Source of the DNA: Syntrophales bacterium
GTDB taxonomy: Bacteria; Desulfobacterota; Syntrophia; Syntrophales; UBA2210
Reading direction: 5' to 3'
Length of the DNA: 64,000 nucleotides
Assembly: GCA_023230565.1 (NCBI GenBank)
Contig: JALNXD010000006.1
Coordinates: forward strand, 45,442 to 109,441
The translations under genes were made by a program, and so were the position numbers. This document shows, piece after piece, positions 53,187 to 62,109 of this stretch (position 1 is the first letter of the stretch; every line of letters starts with the position of its first letter). Under the pieces are notes generated by a model that did no database searches, was not told the DNA's origin, and was given only the letters and a program-made list of their open reading frames with translations.

Positions 53187-54473
53187 ATGAGTGATTTGAA
53201 AAAAGCATATAAAACTATTATGGATGATCATTTTCCCGAGACGATGACTGTCACCTTCGGAAACCAGACTCTCGCATACCGTAAAAGAGCCTGGAAACTT
53301 GAAGAAGGGGGAGCACTGGTTGAAAAAGGACTGCGCTACGGTGAAAATCCCGGCCAGGAAGCGGCTATGTATGAGCTTGTAAACGGCAATCTCGTACTGG
53401 GCGAATGCAGCTTCATCGAGCCGGGTAGGGGGCTGGTAAGCGCGATTGACGAAAAAATGATGCTGCAGCCAGGCAAACATCCAGGTAAAATAAATCTGAC
53501 TGATATCGACAACGCCCTCAATATACTCAAGTATCTGATGCAGAAGCCGGCGGCGGTGATCGTAAAGCACAACAATCCCTGCGGAGTTGCCTATGGGTCG
53601 ACGCTGGCGGAGGCATACAAACGGGCGTTCCGCACGGACCGCATCGCGGCGTTCGGCGGCTGTGCAGCGCTCAACAGGCCCATCGACCGGGAAACAGCGG
53701 AACTGATGAGCAAAATGTATCTGGAAGTGGTGGCCGCTCCCGACTATGTCGAAGGCGCTTTTGATATTTTAAGTAAGAGAAAAAACCTGCGCATTATACA
53801 GATAAAAAAGATCGACCAGCTAGAAAAATACAAAACGTTGCGTTTTGTCGATTTCAAGTCGATGATCGATGGCGGTATCATCGTTCAGCAATCTCCTGTC
53901 AATAGTATATACACGAAAGAGGATCTGAAGCCCGCTTCCTGTGAATACAAAGGACAGTCCTACAATATCGACCGGCTGCCGACCAATAAAGAGTATGAAG
54001 ACCTTCTTTTCGGGTGGTTCGTTGAACAAGGCGTGAGCTCAAATTCGGTGTTGTATGTGAAAGACGGCTGTACCGTCGGTATCGGAACGGGTGAGCAGGA
54101 CCGGGTCGGCGTGGCTGAGATCGCCGTATACAAGGCATACACAAAATATGCCGATCTGCTCTGCTTCGACAGGTACGGAATCTCATATAAAGAGTTTGAA
54201 CTTGCCGTTGAAAAAGGTGAGCGCAAGAAAAACGATCTTACAGCCATCGATGAGGAAACCAGAGAGGCGAAGGCCGGGATTGCCGGCGGGGCGATGATTT
54301 CTGATGCCTTTTTTCCTTTCAGGGATGGTGCTGATGTCGGAATTAAAAACGGCGTGACAAGCATCGTACAGCCAGGGGGTTCGGAACGGGACTTCGAAAC
54401 CATTGTCGCATGTAACGAGGCCGATCCGAAAGTCGCCATGGTATATACCGGACAGAGAGCATTCAAGCATTAA
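53187..54473 (+). CDS. purH: Stand-alone AICAR transformylase (PurH C-terminal domain only)
   Basis: 428 residues. It transfers a formyl group from 10-formyl-tetrahydrofolate to AICAR, the ninth step of purine synthesis. Signatures: VKHNNPCGVA with the catalytic Lys-His, ISDAFFPFRDG, and QPGGSERD. The IMP cyclohydrolase (MGS-like) domain, normally about 200 residues at the N-terminus of PurH, is absent; the first 40 residues are unrelated. A separate cyclohydrolase must exist elsewhere. Start ATG at 53187 has AAAAGGAG about 15 bases upstream and is not strong. Confidence 0.93.
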   Translation: MSDLKKAYKTIMDDHFPETMTVTFGNQTLAYRKRAWKLEEGGALVEKGLRYGENPGQEAAMYELVNGNLVLGECSFIEPGRGLVSAIDEKMMLQPGKHPGKINLTDIDNALNILKYLMQKPAAVIVKHNNPCGVAYGSTLAEAYKRAFRTDRIAAFGGCAALNRPIDRETAELMSKMYLEVVAAPDYVEGAFDILSKRKNLRIIQIKKIDQLEKYKTLRFVDFKSMIDGGIIVQQSPVNSIYTKEDLKPASCEYKGQSYNIDRLPTNKEYEDLLFGWFVEQGVSSNSVLYVKDGCTVGIGTGEQDRVGVAEIAVYKAYTKYADLLCFDRYGISYKEFELAVEKGERKKNDLTAIDEETREAKAGIAGGAMISDAFFPFRDGADVGIKNGVTSIVQPGGSERDFETIVACNEADPKVAMVYTGQRAFKH

Positions 54474-54677
54474 CATGAGGCATGTGTATTAATTTTAAAT
54501 ATGGGGCAGCAGACTCAAATACTCGATACTTAAGCTCTTTTAAGCTAGTTCAAGGCGGGAGGATTTCATAATATGGTGATTCACTTTTCTTCCTGCGGCT
54601 TGACAAAAAATTGTAACGGAGTGAAGCTGTAAGTGTGCTTTTGAACAGACGGAAACAAGGGGGATCAGGAAATAGAA

Positions 54678-55304
54678 ATGGAAACTATTTCCCCGTTTTT
54701 AACATTTCTTATTTCACTGCTGATTATAATGGATCCCTTGGGTAATTTACCCTTTTTCCTGATGTTTACAGAAAAGAATACCCCATCTGAGAGGAGGAAA
54801 ACGGCAGCGCAATCATCTTTTATTGCCTGCCTCATCCTGATTCTTTTCTGTCTGACGGGAGATTTAATTTTACAATTCTTCAGAATCGGACTGCCGACTT
54901 TTCAACTGGCCGGTGGTTTTATCTTTTTCATATACGCACTCCAGATGCTGCGTTTGATTCCGAGCGTGTTAAAAACAAGCACCGAGGAAGAAAAGGAAGG
55001 CATCGAAAAAGAAAATGTGGCCATGGTTCCTCTGGCAACGCCCCTGCTGGCCGGTCCCGGAGCTATCACGATAGTTCTGGCCTGGCAACAGAAAATGGGA
55101 GATCCTTTGAGGATAGCATTGTTGATTCTCGCCATCGTAAGTTCATGTGTAATCGTCTATCTTGTGTTTTATTTCGGGCAAAAAATCAGCGGGTTTTTAG
55201 GTGTGGGAGGGACCCGTGTTGTTACCCGCCTTATGGGCCTGTTACTTGCAGTGATTGCCGTGCAGTTTATGGTGAACGGTCTTCAGCAGATCCTGGTGCA
55301 TTAA
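54678..55304 (+). CDS. MarC-family membrane protein
   Basis: 208 residues with six hydrophobic segments. FLISLLIIMDPLGNLPFFLMF is the MarC N-terminal signature (the D-P-G-x-x-P core), and PLATPLLAGPGAIT is the repeat counterpart. Members were once called small-neutral-amino-acid or multiple-drug transporters, but their function is not settled. AGGAAA precedes the ATG. Repeat end at 55315 lies 10 bases downstream. Confidence 0.92.
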   Translation: METISPFLTFLISLLIIMDPLGNLPFFLMFTEKNTPSERRKTAAQSSFIACLILILFCLTGDLILQFFRIGLPTFQLAGGFIFFIYALQMLRLIPSVLKTSTEEEKEGIEKENVAMVPLATPLLAGPGAITIVLAWQQKMGDPLRIALLILAIVSSCVIVYLVFYFGQKISGFLGVGGTRVVTRLMGLLLAVIAVQFMVNGLQQILVH

Positions 55305-55314
55305 ACTCAAAATC

Positions 55315-55332
55315 GGGGACGGGTTCACATTT
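55315..55332 (+). repeat. Solitary repeat end, last copy in the window
   Basis: GGGGACGGGTTCACATTT preceded by AAATC. No opposite end is visible to 55494. Confidence 0.8.
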
Positions 55333-55494
55333 ATCAGCAAAAAATTACGGCCTCCTCGTTGACCTGCGATTAGATCTCCAGACTACTTCACGGTAACTGG
55401 TTAGATAATTCGGACCTCTCCTCTTTGCAATGGAAATGCATTGCAAATTTGTATACATTAAAAAACTGGAGATTTTATGAAAGGAGGATCCGCC

Positions 55495-55809
55495 ATGAAA
55501 AAATATATAACAGCAGCCGTGGTGATCATTCTTCTTTTTGCAGTTCCCTTTTCGGGGGCACAGCAACAGGAAGAACAGAAAAATGCTTCATTAAGCTTGA
55601 TCACAGCGACGCCGGAAGAAGGGTTTCAACTGGCCATAACACTTTCCAGAAAGGGAGTGACGGAGACGCAGCCCGATATAGAAGTGCTGAAAAAACTCAG
55701 ACCCGCGTATGCTCATGATCCTGGCAGCCTTATTGCAGCGTCACAAGTTGTTGCTATTCATTTCCAAACAATTGCCGCAGCCAATGATTACTGGCGAAAA
55801 AACCGGTAG
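55495..55809 (+). CDS. Small secreted protein of unknown function
   Basis: 104 residues. A Sec signal peptide (KKYITAAVVIILLFAVPFSGA) precedes a Gln/Glu-rich start and a short helical domain (EEGFQLAITLSRKGVTETQPDIEVLKK). AAGGAGGATCCGCC lies ahead of the ATG, a good ribosome site. No family recognised. It converges with the acyl-CoA synthetase gene. Confidence 0.65.
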   Translation: MKKYITAAVVIILLFAVPFSGAQQQEEQKNASLSLITATPEEGFQLAITLSRKGVTETQPDIEVLKKLRPAYAHDPGSLIAASQVVAIHFQTIAAANDYWRKNR

Positions 55810-55912
55810 CTTTCTTTCGAATTCAGCATCGCTTAATCTCACCTGTTTTGACAATGTGATTTTCGAAAAAATCCAGCTCCTATCGATATCTCTTTACTTG
55901 AGAATAACAACC

Positions 55913-57484
55913 TCAGAATGTTCTTGGCAATTGGCCTTTAATCACTTTTCCTCCGGCATTTTTGGGCAACGCGCCGACGAACACGATGTATTCCGGAATT
56001 TTATATTTTGCAAGTTTATCGGCGCAGAAAACCTTGATGTCATCAATGGCAGGAGCCGTACCGGGGACGGCGACGATTGCTGCAGCCACTTTTTCGCCCA
56101 TAATATCGTCGGGAACGCCGTAAACGGCTGCCTCCAGGACCTGAGGGTGCAGGTACATTACATTTTCCACTTCGACGGGGTAGACGTTTTCTCCGCCACG
56201 GTTGATCATATCTTTCTTCCGGCTGGCTATGTAGAAGAACCCGTCATCATCGATGCGGCCAAGATCGCCTGTTAAAAACCACCCATCGCGAAATACTTTC
56301 TTCGTTTCCTCCGGATCTTCGTAATAGCCACTTGCAACATTGGGACCCCTGACGGCAATCTCGCCGATGCTGCCCCGGGGCAGTTCTTTCATCTTTCCGC
56401 CTACAATCCTGGCTTCGCATCCCAGACTGGGATGGCCGACAGATGTTGGATGTTCGATGCATTCGGCATCAATGGCGGCCAGAGATATAGATGCTTCCGT
56501 CAGCCCGAAGCCGTTAAAGAATTTTGCGTTCACGAAAGTTCTGCGCATCTGCGCCATTAAATCCGGAGACATGGGGGCGGCACCGAATCCGGCGATTTTG
56601 ATGGACGCCATATCATATTTCTTCACTTCATCCGTCCCAAGTAAAATGCGGTAGATGGCGGGTGAACCCACCAGAAAATCGATTTTTTCATTTTCCACCA
56701 GTTGCAGGAAGGCCTCAATATTGAGGGCGCTCAGCATAATGACGGCGCCCGCCATACGTATTGTGGGCAGAAATTGTTCTTGTAAGGCCATAACGTGAAA
56801 CATGGGAGCGACAATCAATGTTTTGTTCCCGGTGGTCGCGGCGCCCGCATCGATCACGCCGAGCATTTTCATGTACTGTTCGAGACGCAAGGCACTGTGG
56901 ATAAGATTACGATGGACAATTTGCACTCCTTTCGGGTTACCGGTTGTTCCCGATGTGAATAAAATCGTGTGGACATCCTCCTCAGTGCAGGCAGCCGGCA
57001 GGCACGTGCCTCCTTTTCCCCACAGATCTGCGAGGAAGCAGCTTTCCACTTTAAAAGGAATGAAGTCGTCCAGCTCTTTATTCCAAATTTCTCCGTCGAC
57101 TACTGAGGCTTGCGGTTTCGTCAATTCCAGCTGATACTGCAGCTCCGGTTTAGTAAGCCTCGTGTTGAGAACTACCGATATGGCGCCCAATTTGGATATT
57201 GCCAGAAAAGCGGCGGGAAACGCATCGTCATTGCGCAGAAAAACGGCGACTCTGTCACCTTTCCGCACACCGCCCACTCTTTGAAGATGTGAAGCCAGTT
57301 CATCAGCACGGCGATCAAGATCACGATACGTAAGCCGGACATCGCCATATACGACTGCTTCGCGCCCAGGGTACATGCTGACGGTTTGTTCGAACATACC
57401 GTAAACTGTGTGCGGCCGGTCAGGGTATACGTTTATTTTTGCCGATCCGATCTCTTTCTGCTCAAAATTTAATATTGTTTCCAT
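55913..57484 (-). CDS. Acyl-CoA synthetase (AMP-forming)
   Basis: 523 residues of the ANL superfamily. It activates a carboxylic acid with ATP and CoA through an acyl-adenylate. Motifs: TILFTSGTTGNPKG (P-loop), GFGLTEAS, GWFLTGDLGRID, and the hinge plus catalytic Lys in NAGGKVIKGQLPR. NRGGENVYPVEVE fits the FadD/class of medium-chain or aromatic acid ligases. AGGAGG lies 6 bases before the ATG at 57484; an in-frame upstream extension of 37 residues lacks support. It is 26 bases after the dehydrogenase, the last gene of a three-gene operon. Confidence 0.92.
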   Translation of the reverse strand: METILNFEQKEIGSAKINVYPDRPHTVYGMFEQTVSMYPGREAVVYGDVRLTYRDLDRRADELASHLQRVGGVRKGDRVAVFLRNDDAFPAAFLAISKLGAISVVLNTRLTKPELQYQLELTKPQASVVDGEIWNKELDDFIPFKVESCFLADLWGKGGTCLPAACTEEDVHTILFTSGTTGNPKGVQIVHRNLIHSALRLEQYMKMLGVIDAGAATTGNKTLIVAPMFHVMALQEQFLPTIRMAGAVIMLSALNIEAFLQLVENEKIDFLVGSPAIYRILLGTDEVKKYDMASIKIAGFGAAPMSPDLMAQMRRTFVNAKFFNGFGLTEASISLAAIDAECIEHPTSVGHPSLGCEARIVGGKMKELPRGSIGEIAVRGPNVASGYYEDPEETKKVFRDGWFLTGDLGRIDDDGFFYIASRKKDMINRGGENVYPVEVENVMYLHPQVLEAAVYGVPDDIMGEKVAAAIVAVPGTAPAIDDIKVFCADKLAKYKIPEYIVFVGALPKNAGGKVIKGQLPRTF

Positions 57485-57510
57485 GCCAGCCTCCTGCTGA
57501 GTTACGTTTT

Positions 57511-58668
57511 TCAGCGCTGATTGAACCGCCGTCCCAGCATGGCGCCGGCGATGTTGACTCTTTGAATCTGCACTGTACCGCCGGCAACAGGCCATCCCCG
57601 GCTGTCGCGCAGCATGCGTTCAACGGGATATTCTTTGGAATAGCCGTAACCACCGAAAACCTGAAGCGCCATATCGGTTACTTCCTTGCCGATTTCATTG
57701 GCAAAGCATTTGGCTACAGACGATTCGTAAATTGACGGGATGCCTAACCCGGCATTGACTGCGGCGCGGTAGATAAGCAGTCGCGCGGCTTCCACTTTCA
57801 TCGCCATGTCGGCAAGCAGGAACTGAACCCCCTGAAACTCGCAGATGAGTTTCCCGAAAGCCTTGCGCTCCTGGGCATATTTTTTTGCTGCCTCCAGAGC
57901 GCCCCAGGCGATGCCCAGCGACATCGTCGCGTTGCCGCACCGTTCAACATCGAAAGCCTGCATCAGAAACGCAAACCCGCCTTCCGGGACGATGAGATTT
58001 TCCTTTGGAACGAGGCAGTCTTCAAAAATGAGATCGCAGCTCGGCATGCCATGAAGCCCCATGAAAGTTTCCTGCTTGCCGAAAGCGAACCCCGGTGAAT
58101 CTTTTTCAATGACTATTCCGCCTATTCCCCTTGCACCTTTCGTTTCGCCGAGGCGAACGTATACCATGTAATATTCCGACTGGCCGCCTCCTGATATGAA
58201 TCGCTTTTGTCCGTTGACGATATAATGATCACCTTTCAGGATGGCGCGGGTGGAGAGATCCGTCAAAGCCGAGCCGGCTTCCGGCTCAGTCATGGCAACA
58301 GCCATCAGTTTTTCACCTGTGCAGGCCGGCGGGATAAAACGCTGTTTCTGCTCTTCCGTACCGAAAAGTTCGACAACTCGCACGGGTCCGACGCTTGTCT
58401 CAAAGACAGGCATTGCGGCAATGGGGCTGACCCGCGCCAGTTCCTCAATAGCGAGAACGGCATCGAACGCCGTCAATCCTGTACCGCCGTATTCTTCGGG
58501 AAGTGTGATTCCCAGAAGCCCCATGTCTGCGTACCTGGAAAGAAGTGTATGGTCCAAACTTGCGCCATTATCCTCCCATTCCGCAATCATGGGTGCTAAG
58601 CGCTGATCAGCAAAATCGTGTACTGACTGTTTGAGCATCTTTTGCTCTTCACTCAATTGAAAATCCAT
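57511..58668 (-). CDS. Acyl-CoA dehydrogenase (helix-G glutamate type)
   Basis: 385 residues. VAMTEPEAGSALTD and GYGYSKEYPVERMLRDS are ACAD signatures. The C-terminal base position of MCAD is Gly (VAGGTVQIQ), but a Glu is present in FDVERCGNA, the helix-G site of isovaleryl- and long-chain acyl-CoA dehydrogenases, so it should be active. Electrons pass to ETF. GAGGAGAATCAAACC precedes the ATG at 58668. It lies between a carrier and an acyl-CoA synthetase in one operon, so it should oxidise the acid imported and activated by those. Confidence 0.93.
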   Translation of the reverse strand: MDFQLSEEQKMLKQSVHDFADQRLAPMIAEWEDNGASLDHTLLSRYADMGLLGITLPEEYGGTGLTAFDAVLAIEELARVSPIAAMPVFETSVGPVRVVELFGTEEQKQRFIPPACTGEKLMAVAMTEPEAGSALTDLSTRAILKGDHYIVNGQKRFISGGGQSEYYMVYVRLGETKGARGIGGIVIEKDSPGFAFGKQETFMGLHGMPSCDLIFEDCLVPKENLIVPEGGFAFLMQAFDVERCGNATMSLGIAWGALEAAKKYAQERKAFGKLICEFQGVQFLLADMAMKVEAARLLIYRAAVNAGLGIPSIYESSVAKCFANEIGKEVTDMALQVFGGYGYSKEYPVERMLRDSRGWPVAGGTVQIQRVNIAGAMLGRRFNQR

Positions 58669-58801
58669 GGTTTGATTCTCCTCTTTTTCTTTCAATGTAT
58701 GACCTTTAATTTGTACGCAACACTGCCTGCACTGAATGAAAAGTTTACAGCACACTGCTTCTGTTCGCTTTCCGTTCGCCGCTGCCAATAGAGGCGCCGA
58801 T

Positions 58802-60073
58802 TTATTGCACGTTAGAAATCGCTTCCGATTCTGCAGCGGCAACTTCTTCCTGCGGCCTCATTTTCAGGACTGCTGCGCCGGCAGCCGCTGCAATGAGACA
58901 CAGAGCGATATAAAGTGCAAAGGCAATATCGTAGCTTTTTGTCATATCGTAAATAAAACCGGAAAGTGGAACACCTACCGCCGTGCCGAGGGTTGTGAAT
59001 ATGTTCAAAAAACCGTATATGACGGCAAAATGCTTCTGGCCGAGTACTTTCGCCGTCATGAGGGGAGGCATGACAGTGCGGACGGCAATGGAAAACCCGA
59101 ACAGAACATTGAAAACAACGGCGATCAGCATCCACTGAGCACCAAAAAGCAAAACAATCGAGATAATAAGGCCCGCCATGCATATAAGATAACTTTTCAG
59201 AAGCCCCAGCCGGTCCGCCAGTCCACCCGTCAGAATCTTGCCTATAACGAGCATAACCATGTGCAGGGACATAAGCGTTGCTGCCGTTGCCGAGGTGAAT
59301 CCAATATCGGTCAAATAGGGTACAATATGATGAAGCACTCCCATATTGGCGATTGCGATCAGCAGGATCACGGCGGCTATAAGCCAGAATGCGCTGGTTT
59401 TGAACGCTTGTGTGGCCGTCACACCTTCCTGTTCCTCCAGTGTTTGCCGCTTCAGTGCTGACTCGCCTCCGTATGGCAGCACACCTTTATCGGAAGGTCT
59501 GGCCCGCACAATGAAGATAGCCGTTGGAATGGACAGAATGCCGATAATGATACCGAACGTCAGATAGGCAGCCTGCCAGCTATACTGAGTGATGATCCAG
59601 TCGGCCAGAGGATTGAATATCATGCCGCCGACACCGGTGGCGGCGAAAACAATTCCCATGGCGAGGCCTCTTTTTTCTATAAACCAGTTGGTGATCATCA
59701 TGGACACAGGAATGATATGGGATCCGGCGCTGCCGATGCCCAGAAAAACAGCAAGAATATAAAATTGGGTGAGAGTCCGGCATTGCGAGAATAACGCGAA
59801 GCTGGCGGCCATAATGGTTGTGCAGATTGTCATTATAAGGCGGATATCATACCGCTCCAGCAGTTTTCCCATAACGGGCGCCATCACCATCATTGCCAGT
59901 GCGGCAATTGTGAAATAAAGCGTAAAACCGCCTCTGGTGAAATCCAGAGATTCCGAAACCGGCTTGATGAATACCCCCATGGAATTCATTATAATTCCGA
60001 TGCCTGCAAAATTAAGAAAGAAAGCACCTAAAACAATCCACCATCCATAGAAAATCTTTTGCTCCGAATCCAT
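58802..60073 (-). CDS. MFS transporter, monocarboxylate/oxalate-formate type
   Basis: 423 residues with 12 hydrophobic segments. The N-terminus (FYGWWIVLGAFFLNFAGIGI) and the GPR-type loop of SAGSHIIPVSMMITNWF match the oxalate:formate antiporter/monocarboxylate branch (OFA-like). It probably imports the acid used by the two enzymes behind it. GGGAGG lies 7 bases before the ATG. First gene of the operon; the PadR regulator gene is 24 bases upstream on the same strand. Confidence 0.9.
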   Translation of the reverse strand: MDSEQKIFYGWWIVLGAFFLNFAGIGIIMNSMGVFIKPVSESLDFTRGGFTLYFTIAALAMMVMAPVMGKLLERYDIRLIMTICTTIMAASFALFSQCRTLTQFYILAVFLGIGSAGSHIIPVSMMITNWFIEKRGLAMGIVFAATGVGGMIFNPLADWIITQYSWQAAYLTFGIIIGILSIPTAIFIVRARPSDKGVLPYGGESALKRQTLEEQEGVTATQAFKTSAFWLIAAVILLIAIANMGVLHHIVPYLTDIGFTSATAATLMSLHMVMLVIGKILTGGLADRLGLLKSYLICMAGLIISIVLLFGAQWMLIAVVFNVLFGFSIAVRTVMPPLMTAKVLGQKHFAVIYGFLNIFTTLGTAVGVPLSGFIYDMTKSYDIAFALYIALCLIAAAAGAAVLKMRPQEEVAAAESEAISNVQ

Positions 60074-60097
60074 GTTTTTTCCCTCCCGTGGTCTGTT

Positions 60098-60664
60098 TTA
60101 TCTTTCTGTATCTGGAATCATTGAACGCTTGCTGGACCTTTCCTCGACTTCTATTTCCTTGCGCGCACGACGAAGCCATTTCAAGTACATTTCATTCTGG
60201 CTTACGCCGAGTTCCGTAATCAGGCGAACATACGTGCCGATATTTTTCCATCGTGTAAGGTTCGCCTTACGGCGCTTCAATTGATCCTCAAAAATTTTGA
60301 TCTGTGTATCAAGAATTTCTATGGCTGCGTTCTTGTCACCAAAGCCGAAGAAAGCGAATTTGAGCAGAAAGGCGTCTCTGATGAGCATGGGCTTCAGGGG
60401 GGGAGAGGTAAGCCACTGCATGAATTCATCCCTGCCTTTTTCCGTTATTGAATAGAGTTTTTTACGAGGGCCTCCATTGTCAGACGGTGTTACATCTACC
60501 ATGTCAATCAATCCGCTGTTCTTCAATTCCTTGAGACCGGGATAAATCTGGCCAAAGTTAATGGACCACATATGGCCGAAATTATTTTCTATGTGGGTCT
60601 TGATCCGATAGCCGTGCATGTCGGAATAATTTAAAAGGCCGAGTATAGCGTATTTGATAGACAT
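60098..60664 (-). CDS. PadR-family transcriptional regulator
   Basis: 188 residues. N-terminal winged helix (SIKYAILGLLNYSDMHGYRIK...IYPGLKELKNSGLIDMV...YSITEKGRDEF) is the PadR signature. The C-terminal part is a coiled-coil dimer domain (PadR-C / Vir). It likely represses its own operon and releases it when a phenolic or other acid binds. The ATG at 60664 follows AAAGGA; the frame can start nine codons earlier. It leads the MFS-ACAD-ligase genes. Confidence 0.92.
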   Translation of the reverse strand: MSIKYAILGLLNYSDMHGYRIKTHIENNFGHMWSINFGQIYPGLKELKNSGLIDMVDVTPSDNGGPRKKLYSITEKGRDEFMQWLTSPPLKPMLIRDAFLLKFAFFGFGDKNAAIEILDTQIKIFEDQLKRRKANLTRWKNIGTYVRLITELGVSQNEMYLKWLRRARKEIEVEERSSKRSMIPDTER

Positions 60665-60694
60665 GGAATTTCCTTTTCTTTCTTTTTCCATGAC

Positions 60695-60719
60695 TATATA
60701 TATTTTATATACGTGTCAA
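60695..60719 (-). promoter_or_regulatory. Promoter and operator of the padR operon
   Basis: On the minus strand TTGACA (60719-60714) is followed by an AT-alternating palindrome TATATA-N3-TATATA (around 60697-60711), 30 bases before the start of padR. A palindrome overlapping -10 fits autorepression by PadR. Confidence 0.55.
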
Positions 60720-61038
60720 GCAGTAATTCGAAAAAATTTGGCGCATTGCGCAACCGAATGCGAAAATGGCTGGAGCGGTGCCTCGCTATCACCTTTCTTT
60801 CATTATCGCCTCTGATCATGTCGTAGCGGCTGTGTCAATTTCAGTGATGCTGTTAGCATCCTTTGCGAACGTCGGTACCAAGAATTCCTTCCCGTTCAAT
60901 TTCTACGTGCTGCATTTCGAAAGGAATGTTCTCGCCGACCCGTTTTTCCGGCAGAGGCGGGGGGATGTGCAAGGCTGCCGATTATGGAATAGTTCAAGCC
61001 AGCCCGTGGTATACTTTGATGTAAATTCTGGAATATAA

Positions 61039-61067
61039 GCGGGCTCCGTTAATGAAACGGAGCCCGC
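61039..61067 (-). terminator. Strong hairpin, probable terminator of the acetate-family transporter gene
   Basis: A perfect 12-bp stem GCGGGCTCCGTT / AACGGAGCCCGC with a 5-base loop AATGA. T-runs behind it are weak on both strands. The remaining region 60720-61179 has no supported gene, except for the tail discussed under the transporter. Confidence 0.65.
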
Positions 61068-61179
61068 CAGCCGTACATGTTACCTCTTCCAGGTAAAACC
61101 TGTATTATCCTTTTCTTCGATCCCGGCAATAACCTTCGCTGTCAGTTTCCTGTCTTCAAGATCAGAGATACTTGATCTC

Positions 61180-61743
61180 CTATTCCAACCATGGTTTTCC
61201 TACGGGGAGCACGTCCCTTCCGAAGACGTCGGCAAATATGAGATGCGCCATGACGTACCACGCACTTAATGCACAGAGCATCAGTTCGTATCCTGCGACC
61301 TTGTTCATGACCGGATATCCGAAATGGCCGATATCCAGCAGGATAAATCCCACCAGAAGCAGGGTAAAGGTTATCGCCAGGGCACTGTTGATCCGCATCG
61401 ATCCTACCCACATGATGGCGGTGTAGATTGTCCAGCCCACCAGATACCAGCCGATATCAGTGGTAGACGATTTGTAGACTCCATAGTGGTTGAGGATGAG
61501 GATCAATGACAGACCGATCCAGAAAGCGCCATAGGCCGTAAAGGCGCTGTACCCGAAATTATTGCCGGTCTTGAGTTCCTGCAGGCCGGCGATCATCTGC
61601 GCGAGGCCGCCGAACATTATTCCCAGGGCAACAACCGGTCCGAGGCCGCACCATCCCACATTATGAAACTGCAATATCAGCGTCGTCATTCCGAAACCAG
61701 CGAGACCAACAACTGCCGGATTTCCTGTCTTCTCTTCAGCCAT
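61180..61743 (-). CDS. Acetate uptake transporter family protein (AceTr/SatP-like), possible C-terminal frameshift
   Basis: 187 residues, six membrane helices. NPAVVGLAGFGMTTLILQFHN is the N-P-[AV]-P-L-G-L-x-x-F signature of the AceTr (GPR1/FUN34/YaaH) family, which moves acetate or succinate with protons. It ends PVGKPWLE, but the next frame continues uninterrupted for about 30 codons (LEDRKLTAKVIAGIEE) to a stop at 61080, next to the hairpin at 61039. A single-base change near 61183 would join them. AAAGGAAG lies upstream of the ATG at 61743. Confidence 0.85.
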   Translation of the reverse strand: MAEEKTGNPAVVGLAGFGMTTLILQFHNVGWCGLGPVVALGIMFGGLAQMIAGLQELKTGNNFGYSAFTAYGAFWIGLSLILILNHYGVYKSSTTDIGWYLVGWTIYTAIMWVGSMRINSALAITFTLLLVGFILLDIGHFGYPVMNKVAGYELMLCALSAWYVMAHLIFADVFGRDVLPVGKPWLE

Positions 61744-62109
61744 CGTTTCTTCCTTTCTCAAATATATCTTCTTTGTCTGCCATATCCTGTCGTCTGGCCA
61801 TTTTTATAATGGCAATAATCGAACGTCCAAAAGGGTCCTTACTTGCACGAGGATATCATCACAATTCGTTTCCCATGAGATCACCTCCGCAAGCTCATCC
61901 CGGAAGATCTCCTGGTTTGTTTGAATACCCTCCCAGGTACCGCTCCCTGTTCCACATCATTGCGCTTTTTCTCCATTCCCTTTTCTTAGCGGTTAAAAGA
62001 TATATTTTAGGTACTTAAGAGCGCTATGGAGTAACAAACTACTAACCTCATAATGATTTCTTGTCAAGGGATATTGCCATGAAATTTTCAAGCAGCAATG
62101 ATCTGATGG
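61744..62109. other. Intergenic region upstream of the acetate-family transporter
   Basis: No gene seen. A possible -35, TTGACA (62067-62062, minus strand), has only a weak -10 partner and lies 320 bases from the transporter. Confidence 0.35.
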
